Shown here piece after piece: positions 14,187 to 16,588 of a DNA stretch of 16,588 bases (its first letter is position 1; each line of letters opens with the position of its first letter). Below the pieces are notes generated by a model. It did not search any database. It was not told the DNA's origin and worked only from the letters and a program-made list of their open reading frames with translations. The position numbers and the translations under genes are program-made. The stretch is from the NCBI GenBank assembly GCA_002314935.1, contig DCHW01000021.1, positions 1-16,588 of the forward strand, read 5' to 3'. Origin of the DNA: Clostridiales bacterium UBA1742. GTDB taxonomy: Bacteria > Bacillota > Clostridia > TANB77 > CAG-508.

Positions 14187-14903
14187 TTACTTTTCCTCAC
14201 TTTCTACAAGTTCTAAGAAAACATCCTCTAAACTCTCATCACCTTTTACTTCTTTTATTGTTCCAGTCTTAATTAATTTTCCATTTTTAATAATTGCAAT
14301 TTTATCACATAATTTTTCAGCAACTTCTAAAACATGAGTGGAAAAAAATATTGATCCTCCATTTTTACAATGTTCCTTCATCATTTCTTTTAAAATATGT
14401 GATGATTGAGGATCAAGCCCCACAAAGGGCTCATCCATTATTATTAATTTTGGATTATGAATCCAAGCTGATATTATAAGAAGTTTCTGTTTCATTCCAT
14501 GTGAATATGATGATATAGTTTGATTTAAATTATTTGTTAATTCAAACAAACCTGCATATTTTTTTATTTGCTCTTCTCTTGTCTCTAATGGAACTTCAAA
14601 AATATCAGCAATAAAATTCAAATATTTCATTCCGGTCATATAATCATATAAATCAGGATTATCTGGAATATAAGCAATCTTTTTCTTACACGCAATAGTA
14701 TTTTCTAGTACAGAATATCCATCAATAAAAATTTTACCCTCATCAAATTTTAAAATGCCAACTACACTTTTTATAGTTGTAGTTTTACCTGCTCCATTAT
14801 GACCAATAAACCCATATATTTCTCCTGGCAAAATATGTAAAGATAAATTATCCACTGCTTTTTTCTCTCCATATTTTTTGGTTAAATTTTCAATTTTAAG
14901 CAT
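14187..14903 (-). CDS. ABC transporter ATP-binding protein (exporter type)
   Basis: ATPase of 238 residues. Walker A is GHNGAGKT near 34-41, the signature is the divergent YSHGMKQ, Walker B is LIIMDEPFVGLDP and the switch region STHVLEVAEKLCD. The C-terminal tail SLEDVFLELVESEEK is typical of ABC-2 exporter ATPases. A TTG at 14909 would add two residues, but AAGGAG at 14911-14916 is placed 7 bases before the ATG at 14903 and only one base before the TTG, so 14903 is chosen. It is followed without gap by its permease and preceded by a broken AlkD-type gene, so the operon may once have started with that gene. Transcription probably comes from the promoter at 15331-15360, through the pseudogene. 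Confidence 0.92.
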   Translation of the reverse strand: MLKIENLTKKYGEKKAVDNLSLHILPGEIYGFIGHNGAGKTTTIKSVVGILKFDEGKIFIDGYSVLENTIACKKKIAYIPDNPDLYDYMTGMKYLNFIADIFEVPLETREEQIKKYAGLFELTNNLNQTISSYSHGMKQKLLIISAWIHNPKLIIMDEPFVGLDPQSSHILKEMMKEHCKNGGSIFFSTHVLEVAEKLCDKIAIIKNGKLIKTGTIKEVKGDESLEDVFLELVESEEK

Positions 14904-14930
14904 ATCCAAACTCCTTTTTATAAAATTAAT

Positions 14931-15298
14931 TTACTTTCTTTTTAGTTCTTTTAAATATTCTTTTTGTTCATCTGAAATTCTATAACTTTCTCTATATCAC
15001 ATACTGCCCAATTATCAACATACGGTAAAAATTTATCTACTTCTCTTATACATTCTTCATAATTTTTCATTTCTGAAATTAACAATCCATGTAACATATT
15101 TTCATCATAGTAATCATGTGGTAATTTTTTTATAAATTCTTTACTTTCTTCCTGTTTTATATATTCTTTAGCTAATTTTCTTACCACAGGCACCCTAACT
15201 CCAATAAATTTATCTCTTGAAATTGTAGGTGTTAATTTAGCCTGAAATTCAGCATATTTTGTATCTTGCATTTCAAATAAAGTTGTTGTTATATTCAT
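14931..15298 (-). pseudogene. AlkD-like DNA alkylation repair gene with internal deletion and frameshift
   Basis: The open part (14951-15298, 115 codons) matches the N-terminal half of AlkD-type DNA glycosylases (about 230 residues), with FIGVRVPVVRKLAK and LPYVDNWAVCD; W97 and D101 have the spacing of the Trp and Asp that face the lesion in Bacillus AlkD. After CDI102 the family resemblance stops. In another frame the next bases encode RESYRISDEQKEYL..., which is the usual C-terminal end of the same family, running to a TAA at 14931-14933. So about 100 central codons are missing and the two ends are joined out of frame near 14996. The HEAT-repeat domain half with the remaining active-site residues (Arg and second Trp in AlkD) is absent. 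An AAGGAA site and promoter remain, so it may still be transcribed, but the product should be inactive. Confidence 0.82.
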
Positions 15299-15330
15299 TT
15301 ATAAATTCCTTTTTATTTTTACTTTATAAA

Positions 15331-15360
15331 AGTATATATCTACTATCAGTTATTAGTCAA
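15331..15360 (-). promoter_or_regulatory. Promoter of the AlkD remnant-ABC exporter operon
   Basis: Minus strand TTGACT (15355-15360), 18-bp spacer, TATACT (15331-15336), with the start codon about 33 bases downstream. It is the only reasonable promoter seen for the ABC ATPase, permease and zinc-ribbon genes that follow. Confidence 0.65.
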
Positions 15361-15409
15361 GTATCATTTGTTTTGAGTTATAATAGTTATTCTCTCAAGT
15401 TTTCCAATT

Positions 15410-15436
15410 AAAAATAGCCTTAGAAAGGCTATTTTT
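15410..15436 (-). terminator. Intrinsic terminator after the two-TM protein gene
   Basis: Perfect 11-bp inverted repeat (AAAAATAGCCT at 15410-15420 and its complement at 15426-15436) with a 5-base loop and a U tract, 7 bases after the stop codon. Confidence 0.9.
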
Positions 15437-15443
15437 TTGAAAC

Positions 15444-15977
15444 TCAATTTGTTTTAAACTTCTTTGCAAATAATTTAGATATAGCATCAATTATCAAGAA
15501 AAATAAATATATTATTATCCACACTATTTCTAATAAAATAAACATTGCAGCTGCTAATAATGGAGCAATAAATATTTTACAAGAATATTGTAAAAACAGA
15601 TACACCTCTTTACTATTGAGCCTATTTACTATTTTTTCACCATTTACTATTTTTACATTTACATTATAGCTTTCCCGTGATAATGATATATTATATCCAC
15701 TATTTGTATTTTCAACAGAATATTTTATTTTACAATCTTTCAAATCTTTTATATAAAGCATTTTATCTTCAACAATAAAATTTGAATCAACAACTTGTTC
15801 TAATATCCTATAATTTTCATCTGAATAATAAGGTTTGCTATAAATCCCTGAATATTTACAAATTATAATAGATATTATAAGTAATATAATTACAATTATT
15901 CCCTTAAAAATTGGACTATCACCAATATCCATAATCTTTATTTTTACATCTGACAAAGTAGTTTTTTCTTGTTTCAT
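15444..15977 (-). CDS. Hypothetical membrane protein with two transmembrane segments
   Basis: Protein of 177 residues that I do not recognise. A charged N-terminal tail (1-24) leads to TM1 (about 26-43, IIVIILLIISIIICKYSG), then an extracytoplasmic domain of about 85 residues with beta-rich character (YRILEQVVDSNFIVEDKMLYI...), TM2 (about 128-160) and a basic tail ending FAKKFKTN. An upstream ATG at 15995 would add six residues, but it overlaps the ribosome site AGGAGAG (15986-15992) and has no site of its own, so 15977 is chosen. It is a single-gene unit between the rRNA operon terminator and its own terminator, with an unusually long leader (see 16035-16084). Stop codon is TGA. Confidence 0.7.
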   Translation of the reverse strand: MKQEKTTLSDVKIKIMDIGDSPIFKGIIVIILLIISIIICKYSGIYSKPYYSDENYRILEQVVDSNFIVEDKMLYIKDLKDCKIKYSVENTNSGYNISLSRESYNVNVKIVNGEKIVNRLNSKEVYLFLQYSCKIFIAPLLAAAMFILLEIVWIIIYLFFLIIDAISKLFAKKFKTN

Positions 15978-16034
15978 AAAATTATCTCTCCTCATAATTT
16001 TTTTAGTTTATATTTATTATAAAACAAAATTATA

Positions 16035-16084
16035 AGAGAGTGTTAATTCCTCTCTATACAATTTTGCATTAAAAAGAATTAACA
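16035..16084 (-). other. Interlocked inverted repeats in the leader of the two-TM protein gene
   Basis: In the transcript, TGTTAATTC (16076-16084) can pair perfectly with GAATTAACA (16041-16049), while AGAGAG (16050-16055) can pair with CTCTCT (16035-16040). The two helices interlock, so they are either alternative or a pseudoknot. The CTCTC segment is also complementary to the GAGAG of the ribosome site at 15986-15992. No known riboswitch class is recognised. Confidence 0.35.
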
Positions 16085-16114
16085 TTCATTCAAATAAGAA
16101 TAAACTTGTTTAGT

Positions 16115-16143
16115 ATTTTATCATATTTTTATATTAATTACAA
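16115..16143 (-). promoter_or_regulatory. Promoter of the two-TM protein gene
   Basis: Minus strand TTGTAA (16138-16143), 17-bp spacer, TAAAAT (16115-16120), just after the rRNA operon terminator. It implies a leader of about 130 nucleotides before the start at 15977. Confidence 0.5.
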
Positions 16144-16150
16144 TGTTTAT

Positions 16151-16186
16151 AAAAAGAAATCCAATCGTTCGATTGGATTTCTTTTT
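16151..16186 (-). terminator. Intrinsic terminator of the rRNA-tRNA operon
   Basis: A perfect 16-bp inverted repeat (16151-16166 and 16171-16186) with a 4-base loop and a closing U tract. The first base of its ascending arm is the terminal A of the tRNA CCA end, so no trailer separates tRNA and terminator. Confidence 0.92.
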
Positions 16187-16261
16187 GGCTCCCCGTGTTG
16201 GACTTGAACCAACGACCTATCGGTTAACAGCCGAGCGCTCTACCAACTGAGCTAACGGGGA
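16186..16261 (-). tRNA. tRNA-Asn (anticodon GTT), CCA encoded
   Basis: 76 nt. Acceptor arms TCCCCGT (5', ending at 16261) and ACGGGGA pair over 7 bp, the discriminator is G and the CCA end is encoded (16186-16188). The D arm has AGCTCAGTTGGTAGAGC, the anticodon loop is CTGTTAA with GTT, and the T arm has the loop sequence GGTTCAAGTCC. Asn is also supported by discriminator G. It follows the 5S gene by about 9 bases in the same transcript. Confidence 0.97.
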
Positions 16262-16270
16262 ATATATAAA

Positions 16271-16386
<116 letters not shown>

Positions 16387-16553
16387 AACTTATAAACAAT
16401 TTTTTAGTACTTTTAAAAAGTACTCTATTAATATAATATATTTTTTTCTTTTTTGCAATACTTTATTCAAAAAAAATATATTTTTTAGCACACTGAAAAA
16501 TATATAGAAAAGTAATAATGGTAAAATATTAAAACCGTTTTTTGCTTAACTTG
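16387..16553 (-). other. 23S-5S intergenic spacer with processing-type stems
   Basis: No gene. It holds a 9-bp perfect inverted repeat (AGTACTTTT 16406-16414 / 16416-16424) just upstream of mature 5S, and a 13-bp inverted repeat of A/T (16435-16447 / 16470-16482) with a 22-base loop; these could fold in the precursor and be processing sites. TTGCAA (16453-16458) with TATATT (16430-16435) at 17 bp could be a weak internal promoter for 5S and tRNA; this is tentative. Confidence 0.5.
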
Positions 16554-16588
16554 TGGTTAAGCCCTCGATATATTAGTATTGGTCAGCT
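16554..16588 (-). rRNA. rrl: 23S ribosomal RNA, 3' end (partial)
   Basis: The last about 35 nt of the gene, read on the minus strand as AGCTGACCAATACTAATA followed by TCGAGGGCTTAACC, the usual 3' terminus of Firmicute 23S rRNA. It continues beyond the right edge. The exact 3' end is uncertain by a few bases; GCTTAAC can pair with GTTAAGC just after it (16544-16562). Confidence 0.92.

Noticed and set aside
14931..15298. Treating the AlkD-like gene as a genuine short protein
   Set aside because: The correct C-terminal sequence of the family is present immediately downstream in another frame, which shows deletion rather than a natural short form.
15978..15995. ATG start for the two-TM protein at 15995
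   Set aside because: The ATG runs into the AGGAGAG ribosome site of the ATG at 15977 and has no site of its own.
16430..16458. Internal promoter for 5S and tRNA as a firm feature
   Set aside because: TTGCAA/TATATT lies in almost pure A/T spacer DNA, where such matches are expected by chance; kept only as a remark.

Overview
The window is very AT-rich, every recognisable protein gene lies on the minus strand, and the right edge carries the 3' end of a 23S rRNA, a 5S rRNA and tRNA-Asn, also on the minus strand. Canonical AGGAGG-type ribosome sites, sigma-A-like promoters, intrinsic terminators with U tracts and standard stop codons (TAA, TAG and TGA all used) point to a low-GC Firmicute. The pair flavodiiron protein plus desulfoferrodoxin suggests an anaerobic clostridium, probably host-associated. 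The species cannot be named from this sequence.

Layout in the direction of transcription (right to left). 16588-16150: rRNA/tRNA operon end (23S, 5S, tRNA-Asn, strong terminator). 16143-15410: a single two-TM protein of unknown function behind a long structured leader, with a terminator. 15360-12309: a promoter, an AlkD-type DNA glycosylase gene broken by an internal deletion, an ABC ATPase, a 12-TM-type ABC permease and a small zinc-ribbon protein. 12288-11651: an XRE-type HTH regulator fused to a desulfoferrodoxin-like iron domain. 11642-10261: a BmrR-type MerR regulator and an MGMT/alkyltransferase-like protein without the reactive cysteine, with a MerR-type 19-bp-spacer promoter and a terminator. 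10253-6830: ABC ATPase and large FtsX-type permease behind a promoter carrying an 8-bp direct repeat typical of OmpR-family regulators, then a terminator. 6800-4211: response regulator, histidine kinase, polytopic membrane protein, terminator. 4209-2299: YtrA-type GntR repressor, ABC ATPase, ABC-2 permease, with a near-perfect promoter and a 22-bp palindromic operator. 2245-571: flavodiiron protein and desulfoferrodoxin operon, with a palindrome over the promoter and a terminator. 554-24: YfcE-like phosphodiesterase.

Three themes recur. (1) Envelope or antimicrobial-peptide defence: three separate ABC exporters, two with their own regulator (GntR; two-component system). (2) Oxygen and superoxide tolerance: FprA-type O2/NO reductase, superoxide reductase, and a regulator that appears to have been built from a superoxide reductase. 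(3) Alkylation or drug response: MerR-GyrI regulator, Cys-less MGMT-like protein and a dead AlkD gene. The most novel element is the HTH-desulfoferrodoxin fusion at 11651-12238: it keeps the FeS4 cysteines and four of the five active-site iron ligands, but has lost one His ligand and the catalytic Lys, as expected of a sensor derived from an enzyme. Three starts were corrected from ribosome-site position (4140, 14903, 15977).
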